Source of the DNA: Cyclobacterium roseum
Lineage (GTDB): Bacteria > Bacteroidota > Bacteroidia > Cytophagales > Cyclobacteriaceae
DNA: 64,000 nt
NCBI RefSeq assembly: GCF_010119225.1
Contig: NZ_WNKF01000010.1
Coordinates: forward strand, 62,001-126,000
Direction: 5' to 3'
A program made the translations under genes and the position numbers. The notes beneath the pieces are model-generated. The model was not told the origin of the DNA. It saw only the letters and a program-made list of their open reading frames with translations, and searched no databases. Shown here piece by piece: positions 25,897-33,152 of this stretch (the stretch's first letter is position 1; every line of letters begins with the position of its first letter).

Positions 25897-26778
25897 ATGA
25901 CCAAACAATATACGGATAAGGAAAAAGCCCCATTGGGAAATATAGAAGAATGGGAAGACGATTTAAAAGTTCGTTACCCAAAACCCAAGGCCGAACAAGC
26001 CAAAGGCAAACAGGATTACCGAAACTACCACGATTCGGAGCGGGTAGACACGGTACGGGAATTTTACCGCTTAAACCATCAGTATCAAACCTATGATTTT
26101 GTAAGCCAAAAGCAGCAGGATTACCTGAAGTTTGACAAGAAAGAAATGCCCTTTTGGGAGGCCATTGATTATCTAAATACCCTGGTAGACGACTCGGACC
26201 CGGATATCAACCTGGATCAGTTGCAGCACCTCTTGCAAACTTCGGAAGCCATTCGTGCCGATGGACATCCGGATTGGTTTGTCCTGACCGGTTTTATCCA
26301 CGATATGGGAAAGGTATTGTGCCTCTTCGGGGAGCCCCAGTGGGCCGTTGTGGGTGACACTTTTCCGGTGGGTTGTCGCCATTCGGACAAAATTGTTTAC
26401 CCGGAGTTTTTTGAGGAAAACCCCGACGCTTCAGACGAAAGATTTAACACCAAATTTGGGATTTATGAACCCAACACCGGCTTGGATAACGTAAAAATGT
26501 CCTGGGGACATGACGAGTATCTTTACCAAATGGTAAAGGATTACTTGCCGGAACCGGCACTGTACATGATTCGGTACCATTCTTTTTATGCCCAACACCG
26601 GGAAGGTGCCTACGATCACCTTCTAAATGATCACGACAAGGAGATGTTTAAATGGGTAGATAAATTCAATCCTTACGACCTGTACTCGAAAGTACCGGTA
26701 CCGCCGGATGCAAAAGCACTAAGACCCTATTACGAAGATCTGGTTGCTAAGTATTTGCCGGCAACCCTTAGATTTTGA
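25897..26778 (+). CDS. Inositol oxygenase (MIOX) family protein
   Basis: Di-iron enzyme that cleaves myo-inositol to D-glucuronate; best known in animals and plants, also in some Bacteroidota. 293 residues, full length. HD-domain ligands are visible: [18 protein letters not shown] (His, HD), then [17 protein letters not shown], the MIOX signature, SWGHDEYLY, and [10 protein letters not shown]. Followed by a sodium/solute symporter with 72 bases between, so import of inositol followed by cleavage is a sensible inference. No uronate catabolism genes are in the window. Confidence 0.88.
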   Translation: MTKQYTDKEKAPLGNIEEWEDDLKVRYPKPKAEQAKGKQDYRNYHDSERVDTVREFYRLNHQYQTYDFVSQKQQDYLKFDKKEMPFWEAIDYLNTLVDDSDPDINLDQLQHLLQTSEAIRADGHPDWFVLTGFIHDMGKVLCLFGEPQWAVVGDTFPVGCRHSDKIVYPEFFEENPDASDERFNTKFGIYEPNTGLDNVKMSWGHDEYLYQMVKDYLPEPALYMIRYHSFYAQHREGAYDHLLNDHDKEMFKWVDKFNPYDLYSKVPVPPDAKALRPYYEDLVAKYLPATLRF

Positions 26779-26850
26779 TTTCCTTTTTTCCAAAATAACG
26801 TATTCATTGCTGCCTGGAACGGATCCCGGGCAGCAATTTAATTTTCACCC

Positions 26851-28425
26851 ATGCTTACAGCCCTGACCTTTGTTGGATTCACGTTATTCGTGGCTATTTT
26901 TTCCTGGTATAAATTACGAAAAGACGATATTCGCTCCAGAGACGGCTATTTTTTGGGTGGCCGTTCGCTCACGGGAGGCGTAATCGCCGGATCCATGATA
27001 TTGACCAATATATCTACCGAGCACCTGATAGGGCTGAATGGCTCTGCCTATAAAAACGGCATGATCATCATCGCCTGGGAAGTGACCAGTGCGATTGCAT
27101 TGGTGATTGCCGCATTGTACTTCCTGCCCATCTATTTAAAGATGGGGCTGACCACCATCCCCCAATACCTGGAAAATCGCTACGACAGCAGCACCAAGAC
27201 CTTGGTAGCCTTTTTACTGATGGTATCCTTTGTGGTTACCCTGCTGCCCATCGTATTATATACCGGAGCCATCAATTTAGAAAGCATTTTTAATGTTTCC
27301 GAGGTTTTAGGCGTAAGTTTATCCGAAGGCATCTGGATCACCGTCATCACCATCGGGGTCATTGGATCGGTATATGCGATTTTTGGAGGATTGAAGGCCG
27401 TGGCCTTATCGGATTCGATCAATGCCATTGGCCTGGTTATCGGAGGGCTGATGGTTCCCATTTTTGCACTATGGGATATCGGAGAAGGCAATATCCTAAC
27501 AGGCATGAGCAAGGTATATGCGTATGCCCCGGAAAAATTCAATGTGATCGGTGAAGCAGACTCGGTGCTTCCCTTTGGGACCATTTTCACCGGATTGATG
27601 ATCAATCAACTCTATTTCTGGGGGATGAACCAAACCATTATCCAACGGGCTTTTGGAGCAAAAAACATGGCGGAAGCCCAAAAAGGGCTACTATTAACGG
27701 GAATGTTCAAAATTTTTATCCCCCTGATCATCGTGTTGCCAGGAATCATTGCCTACTATTACTACAGCGATACCTATTATGACAATCAGGATTTCATCTA
27801 TCCGGTACTGCTCACACGGGTGATGCCGGTAGGTCTTTTGGGGTTCTTTGCTGCGGTGGTTTTGGGTGCCATATTGAGTACCTTTAATAGCGTACTAAAT
27901 TCCGCCGCGACGATTTTTAGCCTCGACATTTATAAAAAACTGATTCATCCGGACTGTACCGACAAGCGACTGGTCCGGGTGGGGCGCTTGAGTTCCCTGG
28001 TCCTGGCCTTATTTGCCATAGGCATCGCCCCCTTGGTGGGAAACGCTCCGGAAGGGCTTTACCAACTTATGCAACAACTCAATGGCATTTTCTTTATTCC
28101 CATTGCCTCCGTTTTGATTGCCGGTTTTTTCATTCCAAAAGTAACCGCCCGGGGAGCTAAAATTGGATTGATCACGGGGCTGAGCTTCTACCTGCTGACC
28201 AGCTTTGTTTTGGATACAGGTATTCACTTCATCCATATATGGGCCATTGAATTCGTGATGAACCTGGTACTGATGATTGCCATTAGCCATTATTTCCCGG
28301 GAAAGCCCAATACCTATGTCAGCAGACCACCGGTGCTGGAAATGAAACCCTGGAAGTATGCCAAACCGGTTTCCGCCGTTCTCTGCCTGGTGACCTTGTT
28401 GATTTATATCTGGCTGGGAAGTTAA
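26851..28425 (+). CDS. Sodium/solute symporter (SSS/SLC5 family)
   Basis: 524 residues, about 13-14 membrane spans, inner membrane. The SLC5 features are present: DGYFLGGRSLTGGVIAGSMI after the first span, LTNISTEHLIGLNGSAYKNG (sodium and sugar site region, closely matching sugar symporters of the vSGLT type), and AVVLGAILSTFNSVLNSAATIFSLDIY in the sodium-binding helix. Substrate cannot be read from sequence; with the neighbouring inositol oxygenase, myo-inositol or a related sugar is likely. Confidence 0.85.
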   Translation: MLTALTFVGFTLFVAIFSWYKLRKDDIRSRDGYFLGGRSLTGGVIAGSMILTNISTEHLIGLNGSAYKNGMIIIAWEVTSAIALVIAALYFLPIYLKMGLTTIPQYLENRYDSSTKTLVAFLLMVSFVVTLLPIVLYTGAINLESIFNVSEVLGVSLSEGIWITVITIGVIGSVYAIFGGLKAVALSDSINAIGLVIGGLMVPIFALWDIGEGNILTGMSKVYAYAPEKFNVIGEADSVLPFGTIFTGLMINQLYFWGMNQTIIQRAFGAKNMAEAQKGLLLTGMFKIFIPLIIVLPGIIAYYYYSDTYYDNQDFIYPVLLTRVMPVGLLGFFAAVVLGAILSTFNSVLNSAATIFSLDIYKKLIHPDCTDKRLVRVGRLSSLVLALFAIGIAPLVGNAPEGLYQLMQQLNGIFFIPIASVLIAGFFIPKVTARGAKIGLITGLSFYLLTSFVLDTGIHFIHIWAIEFVMNLVLMIAISHYFPGKPNTYVSRPPVLEMKPWKYAKPVSAVLCLVTLLIYIWLGS

Positions 28426-28439
28426 ATTTACCCTGCTGT

Positions 28440-28617
28440 CAGTTCAAGAACGGATAGGCCGACTACCTGGATGTGATCAACAGGCCAGTCCAATGCCTTG
28501 TCATCAGAGCTGGACTACACTAACCTAAAGGTACAACAACTGCAAAGCATCGCCAGCTTGTACCGGGCCCTTGGCGGTGGTTGTAGCACCTACAAAGAAA
28601 TGGCTCCAGCCGGATAA
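28440..28617 (+). pseudogene. Remnant of an outer-membrane efflux factor (TolC/NodT-like) C-terminus
   Basis: Not an open frame. Reading from 28440 gives QFKNG, stop, ADYLDVIN, then a frame change near 28488 gives NALSSELDYTNLKVQQ and LQSIASLYRALGGGC up to a stop at 28615-28617. These are the closing motifs of RND outer-membrane factors (a NGYADYLDV-type motif, a coiled helix with QLQSIASLYRALGGGW). One nonsense mutation (Tyr to TAG) and one frameshift; everything upstream of the last 60 residues is gone, replaced by the symporter gene. A good protein fossil. Confidence 0.7.
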
Positions 28618-28928
28618 TGCCGGCAGGAATTTTTTTTTGCTTTTCCCATTGGAAGGACGAATAATCAATCTAAGACCTGCCTAAGGTTAAGAAAGCATAC
28701 GCCCCATTTTCGGATCGGAAACAGGCCATTGGCGGTACATTCCTTTGTTTGAACAAGGTTTTGACATCAGAAAGGATACTTTTCCGATGAAATTAAAGAA
28801 ATTATTAGTAATATTAAACCCTGACTATAGGTTCGTTTTATGAGGGAATTCAACTGGATTTGGTAAGATATGCCTGATTTTCTCAGTGTTATAATAGGTT
28901 TAGAGTGCATTAAAATAAGTCTACGTTC
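28618..28928. other. AT-rich intergenic stretch before higBA
   Basis: Between the efflux-factor fossil and the higBA promoter. Stops in all frames, no remnant that I can recognise. Composition falls sharply in G and C after about 28790, as in the toxin-antitoxin gene that follows, suggesting an insertion boundary near there. Confidence 0.35.
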
Positions 28929-28959
28929 TTGGAAAATGTTATCTTTTGAGATAACTTTG
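28929..28959 (+). promoter_or_regulatory. Promoter of higBA
   Basis: TTG (28929-28931), 20 bases, TAACTTTG (28952-28959): complete Bacteroidetes-type promoter. The -7 element ends 5 bases before the higB ATG at 28965, so the transcript is predicted to be leaderless or nearly so. Confidence 0.6.
28938..28955. promoter_or_regulatory. Palindromic operator between -33 and -7 of higBA
   Basis: GTTATCT (28938-28944) and AGATAAC (28949-28955), exact 7-bp arms with a 4-base spacer, reaching into the -7 element. Typical placement for autorepression by the HigA antitoxin dimer. Confidence 0.6.
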
Positions 28960-28964
28960 TGCTT

Positions 28965-29318
28965 ATGGTCAGGAAGATTATTTTTTACGAAAACCACTTT
29001 ATGGAGTTTTACCAAGACCAGGATGAAAAGGTCAAGAGTAAGATTCAATATGTTTTTGAACTGATCAAGCAAGTGGAAAGGGTGCCCAAAAAGTTCCTCG
29101 ATCATATTAAAGGAACTGATGGGCTATTTGAGGTACGTGTGGAATACCAATCAAATATCTATAGGATATTTTGTTGTTTTGATGAAGGAAGGTTGGTGGT
29201 TCTCTTCAACGGTTTCCAGAAGAAAACCCAAAAGACACCAAAAAAAGAGATCGAGAAAGCCGAAAGGTTAATGAAGGAATATTTTCAATCAAAGAAACAA
29301 AACCATGAAAGATTATAA
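28965..29318 (+). CDS. higB: HigB/RelE-like toxin (phage Gp49-like family)
   Basis: Probable ribosome-dependent mRNA endonuclease of the RelE superfamily. 117 residues from ATG 28965 (GTG 28959 is upstream but lies in the -7 element). Features: FYQDQDEKVKSKIQYVFELI, PKKFLDHIKGTDGLFEVRVEY, and IYRIFCCFDEGRLVVLFNGFQKKTQKTPKKEIEKA, with the basic and aromatic C-terminal pattern of the family. Toxin precedes antitoxin, as in HigBA; overlap of 14 bases. Intact. Confidence 0.85.
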   Translation: MVRKIIFYENHFMEFYQDQDEKVKSKIQYVFELIKQVERVPKKFLDHIKGTDGLFEVRVEYQSNIYRIFCCFDEGRLVVLFNGFQKKTQKTPKKEIEKAERLMKEYFQSKKQNHERL

Positions 29319-29604
29319 GGATATCAAAACATTCGATGAACTGATAGAATTGGAGCATGGAAAAATCGGGAGCGAAAGCCGAAATAAATATGAAGAGAAC
29401 GCCCAGATGTTTATCGTCAGCGAGATGTTGAAGGCGGCAAGGAAGGAAGCCAACATGACCCAGGAGCAGTTGGCCGAAAAAGCTGGGACGAAGAAAAGTT
29501 ATATTTCTAAACTTGAAAATGGAAAAGGGAACATACAGCTGTCGACCTTGATCAGGATTTTCGAACAAGGGCTTAATAGGAGAATTGGTTTAACTTTCCT
29601 ATAA
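29305..29604 (+). CDS. higA: HigA-like XRE-family antitoxin
   Basis: 99 residues, XRE helix-turn-helix over about 40-95: LKAARKEANMTQEQLAEKAG, then KKSYISKLENGKGNIQLSTL as recognition helix region. The N-terminal 35 residues (YKDIKTFDELIELEHG) probably wrap the toxin. It should neutralise HigB and repress the operon via the palindrome at 28938-28955. Overlaps higB by 14 bases. Confidence 0.85.
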   Translation: MKDYKDIKTFDELIELEHGKIGSESRNKYEENAQMFIVSEMLKAARKEANMTQEQLAEKAGTKKSYISKLENGKGNIQLSTLIRIFEQGLNRRIGLTFL

Positions 29605-29624
29605 AATGAAAGGAATAACGCAAT

Positions 29625-29706
29625 CGAGTGGATGGCCGCAAGTCATAAGCCTGCGGAGCCCCCCTCACAATTTATCCCGACCATCGCGACCACCCGGGTG
29701 CGACAA
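29625..29706 (+). repeat. Direct repeat, copy 1
   Basis: About 82 bases from CGAGTGGATGGCC to GTGCGACAA. A related copy of 75 bases lies at 30754-30828 in the same orientation; shared blocks include CCTGCGGAGC, ATTTAT, GACCACC and GTGYGACAA, with a 6-7 base gap near the start. The two copies flank the intron fragment and the MNT-HEPN pair. Confidence 0.6.
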
Positions 29707-29870
29707 AAATAGGATTCTCCCGGCAAATTGGCAGAATCCAATGCGTAATCTAAGTGGAACTTGGCAAGGCTCTGGGGACAGCCAGCCCCGACAACACGGG
29801 GTTAGCCCTACGTAAAGAGATACCTTAAAATCGGTACAGGCTACTCTTAGGGATCCGTACAGGCATTTCA
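29698..29870 (+). mobile_element. Group II intron fragment (5' part of domain I)
   Basis: Starts with GTGCGAC, the conserved 5' end of bacterial group II introns. Then a hairpin (29712-29718 with 29733-29739), a segment ACAGCCAGCCCC pairing with a later GGGGTTAG, and GAGATACC with AATCGGTACAGGC, which resemble the ordered motifs of domain I in ribozymes such as Ll.LtrB (AGCCAACC, CACGGTTGG, GAGTTACC, ATCGGGTACGAC). I find no reverse transcriptase and no domain V before the next gene, so it is a truncated, immobile remnant. Recognition is by memory of motifs, not a covariance search. Confidence 0.5.
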
Positions 29871-30109
29871 CCCGTTGGAACGGTCAACTTTTTGACCTAT
29901 ATTCACCATTTAAAAGGCGCACACATTGGCGATAGCAAATGCGGGGAGCTGACTACTAAAATTGAAGATGTCGCAACTACACAACATTAGGTCGGTCGGA
30001 CAACGATTCGATTTCAAAACCCACACTTGCCAGGGCCGTTGGGGGCAATGGTATAAAAAACCGCACCAGGGCTGAAACCGGAAATACAAACGATTTTTCA
30101 ATAATTTCG
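29871..30109. other. Non-coding stretch between intron fragment and MNT gene
   Basis: No protein remnant and no second intron domain found. The G+C content is higher than in the toxin-antitoxin genes on either side. Short inverted motifs are present but none is compelling. Confidence 0.3.
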
Positions 30110-30117
30110 TACTTTTG
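30110..30117 (+). promoter_or_regulatory. Candidate -7 element of the MNT-HEPN pair
   Basis: TACTTTTG fits TAnnTTTG and ends 5 bases before the ATG at 30123, exactly as at higB, again implying a leaderless message. No clear TTG at the right distance. Confidence 0.4.
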
Positions 30118-30122
30118 GGAAT

Positions 30123-30413
30123 ATGAAGTCATTGCAAGACATTCAGGGTACTTTAGTTGAACACAAGGATCAATTGTTTTCAAGCTATCCCATTGAATCT
30201 TTGGCAATTTTCGGGTCGTTTGCCAGGAATGAACAAGATGATGATAGTGATCTGGACATTATTGTTGAATTCAACGATAAAATTGGAATACGATTCATTG
30301 ATCTTGCTGATGAACTGGAAAATTTAATCGGATTCAAAGTCGATTTAATTTCAAGAAAAGGGATCAAAGACAAATATTATAAATCAATCGCATCCGATCT
30401 TATTTATGTCTAA
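30123..30413 (+). CDS. mntA: MNT-type nucleotidyltransferase antitoxin
   Basis: 96 residues, minimal nucleotidyltransferase. The motif IFGSFARNEQDDDSDLDIIVEF (split here as GSFAR at 31-35 and SDLD at 42-45) carries the catalytic Ser and the two metal-binding Asp residues; a third acid follows near residue 75. In characterised MntA-HepT pairs the MNT protein AMPylates the HEPN toxin. Intact, although the partner gene behind it is broken. Overlaps the HEPN frame by 8 bases. Confidence 0.82.
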   Translation: MKSLQDIQGTLVEHKDQLFSSYPIESLAIFGSFARNEQDDDSDLDIIVEFNDKIGIRFIDLADELENLIGFKVDLISRKGIKDKYYKSIASDLIYV

Positions 30414-30721
30414 AAGAGATGTCAATTTACTCCTTGAAGACATGCTTGAATCAGCTAAAAAGATCAAGCGATATACCGCAGATTTATCATTTGAAGATTT
30501 CCTTAAAGATGAAAAGACTATTGATGCCGTCGTACGGAACTTTGAAATTATTGGAGAAGCAGCCAATAGAATAGATCCAGATTTCAGAACTAATAATTCG
30601 GGGATTCAGGAATAGGATTGTCCATGATTATTTCGGAATTGATAATGAAATTGTCTGGGAAATAATTGTGAATAACCTAAACGAACTTATAGATTGGCTT
30701 GAAACCATAATCACCCAGTAA
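30406..30721 (+). pseudogene. hepT: HEPN-domain toxin (HepT/DUF86), frameshifted
   Basis: The first frame gives 69 residues (LLEDMLESAKKIKRYTADLS, then VVRNFEIIGEAANRIDP) and stops at 30613-30615. The missing half continues in another frame from about 30596: IRGFRNRIVHDYFG, then NEIVWEIIVNNLNEL up to the stop at 30719-30721. The R-x4-H RNase motif (RNRIVH) is therefore not translated with the front. About seven residues usually found between (a PEIPW-like stretch) are also absent, so a small deletion near 30595-30600 rather than a single-base error. The toxin should be inactive. Confidence 0.8.
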
Positions 30722-30753
30722 AGCAACTCCCTCAACTACTACATGCCCCCAGC

Positions 30754-30828
30754 CGAGTGGATGGCCTTAGGCCTGCGGAGCACCCTCCACGATTTATACC
30801 GATAATCGGGACCACCGTAGTGTGACAA
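30754..30828 (+). repeat. Direct repeat, copy 2
   Basis: 75 bases related to 29625-29706, ending in GTGTGACAA at 30820-30828, again a possible group II intron 5' end, after which the similarity is lost. Lies 33 bases after the broken HEPN gene. Confidence 0.6.
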
Positions 30829-31002
30829 GAAGTCTCTTTGATAACTGCTTGACGTTTGATGAACGATGAAACTTTGTGTTAATTGCATTGGCAGGAGATT
30901 TCGTGCCTGGAGGTAAGTTCATGCGGTAGGTCCAACAGTAAATTAAATTTAAATCCCTCGCTTTTTTAGGACTTACCAGAATGAAAATTGTTCGGGAACC
31001 AA
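30829..31002. other. Non-coding remainder of the accessory region
   Basis: No gene, protein remnant or strong hairpin recognised. Separates repeat copy 2 from the hairpin cluster. Confidence 0.3.
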
Positions 31003-31093
31003 GCACTGAAAGTGCGCAATATCAAAACATAGGGTGTAGCCCTATGAGAAACATCGACTTCCGCAAATCAAGCCCTGCAAGGGCGAAATATAT
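31003..31093. repeat. Cluster of REP-like short hairpins
   Basis: Three small palindromes in 82 bases: GCACT-GAA-AGTGC (31003-31015), CATAGGG-5-CCCTATG (31028-31046), GCCCT-GCA-AGGGC (31072-31084). The first and third are followed by similar tails (GCAATATC and GAAATATA), so the unit is repeated with changes. Similar hairpin tracts are widespread in Bacteroidota and are often mobilised by REP-associated Y1 transposases; none is encoded here. Confidence 0.6.
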
Positions 31094-31135
31094 TTCCCTA
31101 CCGAGCTAAAAGGGATTCCGTTTTATGAATCCGGA

Positions 31136-32227
31136 TCACAAATACGCCGGCTCCTGCTGGCTGAGGCAATGGAAGGAGCCCAGCCCCCAGATCAAATCCC
31201 AGGAATCTACTCCCACCACCTCTCGGTCCGGAAAACAGCCGCTGATTATATCCAGGGCCTTTTCATCATTTTTATCCCTGTAAGTGGGCACAATCACATG
31301 CTTATTGGCTATGTAAAAATTGGCATAACTGGCAGGTAAGCGGGTATCTTCGTAAATCACAGGAGAAGGCATGGGTAATTCTACAATCTCCAATGAACGC
31401 CCATCCAACAGCCGGAAAGATTCCAGCCGCTTCAAATTCTCTTGCAATAAGGTATAATTTTCATCCTTTTTATTGGACTCGACGACCGTTAGCACCTTAT
31501 TTTCACTAACAAAGCGCGTAATATCGTCTACATGCCCATCTGTATCATCGCCTACAATCCCATCTTTTAACCAGAAAATCTGTTTCAACCCGTAGTAATC
31601 TCTCAGGTAGGTTTCTATTTCTTCCTTTCTCAAATGGGGGTTTCGGTTGGTGTTTAGCAAGCAGGCCTCCGTGGTAATAACCGCCCCCTTGCCATTAAAA
31701 TCAACCGAACCACCTTCCATGATAATACCGGGTCGAAAACAGGGAAGCCCTAACTTAAGCGCCACCTTTTCGGGAATTAAATTGTCCAGATCGTATGGGG
31801 GATACTTATCTCCCCAGGCGTTATATCCCCAGTCCACGATGGCCTTGCTCATGCCAGGCTGGGAGGGAATCAGAAAAGCCGGGCCATGGTCACGGCACCA
31901 GGCATCGTTCGTGGGGAAATGATGAAACTGAATCCGATCCATTGGCACTCCAGCCTGGTCAAGATGACCTTCCGCAAAGTGCTGCATGTTTTGATCCGCA
32001 ACCAGGATGTTTACCCGTTCGCTTTGGGCCAGATAGGCCACAAATTGGGCGTAGGCCGGGTATATAAGTTGGATTTTACCTGGCCAGGAAGCTTCTTTGT
32101 GGGGCCAGCTAAGCCAGGTGGCCTCGTGGGGGTGAAACTCCGCAGGAAAGAAGTATCCCAAATCGGCAGGCCGAAGCGGATCTTTATCGGAGAGGTCTTT
32201 AAAAAAGTATTTCGGATCAATCTTCAT
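31136..32227 (-). CDS. aguA: Agmatine deiminase
   Basis: Hydrolyses agmatine to N-carbamoylputrescine and ammonia. 363 residues from ATG 32227. Pentein fold with ATWLSWPHKE near the N-terminus, DAWCRDHGPAF, MEGGSVDFNGKG, GDDTDGHVDD (catalytic Asp and His) and the nucleophile Cys354 in GSFHCLSQQEPA. The start overlaps the last 11 bases of aguB, giving a tight aguB-aguA operon: agmatine to putrescine in two steps. Confidence 0.93.
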   Translation of the reverse strand: MKIDPKYFFKDLSDKDPLRPADLGYFFPAEFHPHEATWLSWPHKEASWPGKIQLIYPAYAQFVAYLAQSERVNILVADQNMQHFAEGHLDQAGVPMDRIQFHHFPTNDAWCRDHGPAFLIPSQPGMSKAIVDWGYNAWGDKYPPYDLDNLIPEKVALKLGLPCFRPGIIMEGGSVDFNGKGAVITTEACLLNTNRNPHLRKEEIETYLRDYYGLKQIFWLKDGIVGDDTDGHVDDITRFVSENKVLTVVESNKKDENYTLLQENLKRLESFRLLDGRSLEIVELPMPSPVIYEDTRLPASYANFYIANKHVIVPTYRDKNDEKALDIISGCFPDREVVGVDSWDLIWGLGSFHCLSQQEPAYL

Positions 32228-33092
32228 CCAAAAAGCGCTTGAGAATGGGGTCATAACTATCGATGCGCCTATCCCTGAGGAACGGCCAGTGCGTCCGGTA
32301 CCGATCCGATTGGGTCAGGCTTACTTCCACTACCTCCACCTGTTCCTCCAAATGGGGGGCCTGGTATACCACTTTTCCAAACGCATTGGTTACGAACGAG
32401 CCTCCCCAAAATTGTACTTCTCCCTCCATTCCAGTTCGGTTTACGGCCACTACGGGAACCCCGTTTGCTACGGCGTGTGATTTCTGAATGGTTTGCCAGG
32501 CTTGGTATTGTTCCTCGTTGGTGTCAGCATCCTGGGATTCATGCCAGCCGATAGCGGTGGGATAAAATAATATTTCAGCACCCATCAGGCTGGTAATCCG
32601 TGCCGCTTCCGGATACCATTGGTCCCAGCAAATCAACACGCCCAATTTCCCAAACCTGGTGGAAAAAACTTTATACCCCAAATCGCCGGGCGTGAAATAA
32701 AATTTTTCGTAAAAACCCGGATCATCCGGAATATGCATTTTTCGGTATTTACCAAGGTACCTTCCATCTGCATCTATTACGGCAGTGGTGTTGTGGTAGA
32801 TGCCTTCTGCTCGTTTTTCGAAAAGGGATACCACCAACACCAGTTCCAGTTCCCGGGCCAGCACGGAAAAGGTTTCCGTAGAGGGTCCGGGAACCTTCTC
32901 TGCCAGCGCGAAATTCTCATATTCCTCTAAATCACAGAAGTACAGGGATCGGAAAAGTTCCTGTAAACAGACGACCTGTGCCCCTTCACTGGCCGCTTTT
33001 CGAATGGCCAGCTTGGTTTTTTCCAGGTTTTGATCGGTATCGGCACTGCAGCTCAGCTGTACCAAACCTATTTTTACGCGCTTTTCTTTCAA
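32217..33092 (-). CDS. aguB: N-carbamoylputrescine amidohydrolase
   Basis: Converts N-carbamoylputrescine to putrescine, CO2 and ammonia. 291 residues, nitrilase superfamily; the catalytic triad is visible as Glu45 (CLQELFRS), Lys118 (KYRKMHIPDD) and Cys155 (VLICWDQWYPE). FYEKFYFTPGD and PTAIGWH are typical for this branch. Immediately upstream of aguA with overlapping codons. The arginine decarboxylase that supplies agmatine is not in the window. Confidence 0.92.
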   Translation of the reverse strand: MKEKRVKIGLVQLSCSADTDQNLEKTKLAIRKAASEGAQVVCLQELFRSLYFCDLEEYENFALAEKVPGPSTETFSVLARELELVLVVSLFEKRAEGIYHNTTAVIDADGRYLGKYRKMHIPDDPGFYEKFYFTPGDLGYKVFSTRFGKLGVLICWDQWYPEAARITSLMGAEILFYPTAIGWHESQDADTNEEQYQAWQTIQKSHAVANGVPVVAVNRTGMEGEVQFWGGSFVTNAFGKVVYQAPHLEEQVEVVEVSLTQSDRYRTHWPFLRDRRIDSYDPILKRFLDED

Positions 33093-33152
33093 GGGATTAC
33101 GAGTAGTTAGTGGTGGAAATTAGTGGATTTCTTTTCTATTGTGTTGGACTCC

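Noticed and set aside
28767-29105. 112-codon minus-strand frame
   Set aside because: Antisense to higB and its promoter, rich in Leu and Ile from AT-rich sequence.
29871-30109. Domain V or reverse transcriptase of the group II intron
   Set aside because: Looked for the AGC-type catalytic hairpin and RT motifs; none before the MNT gene.
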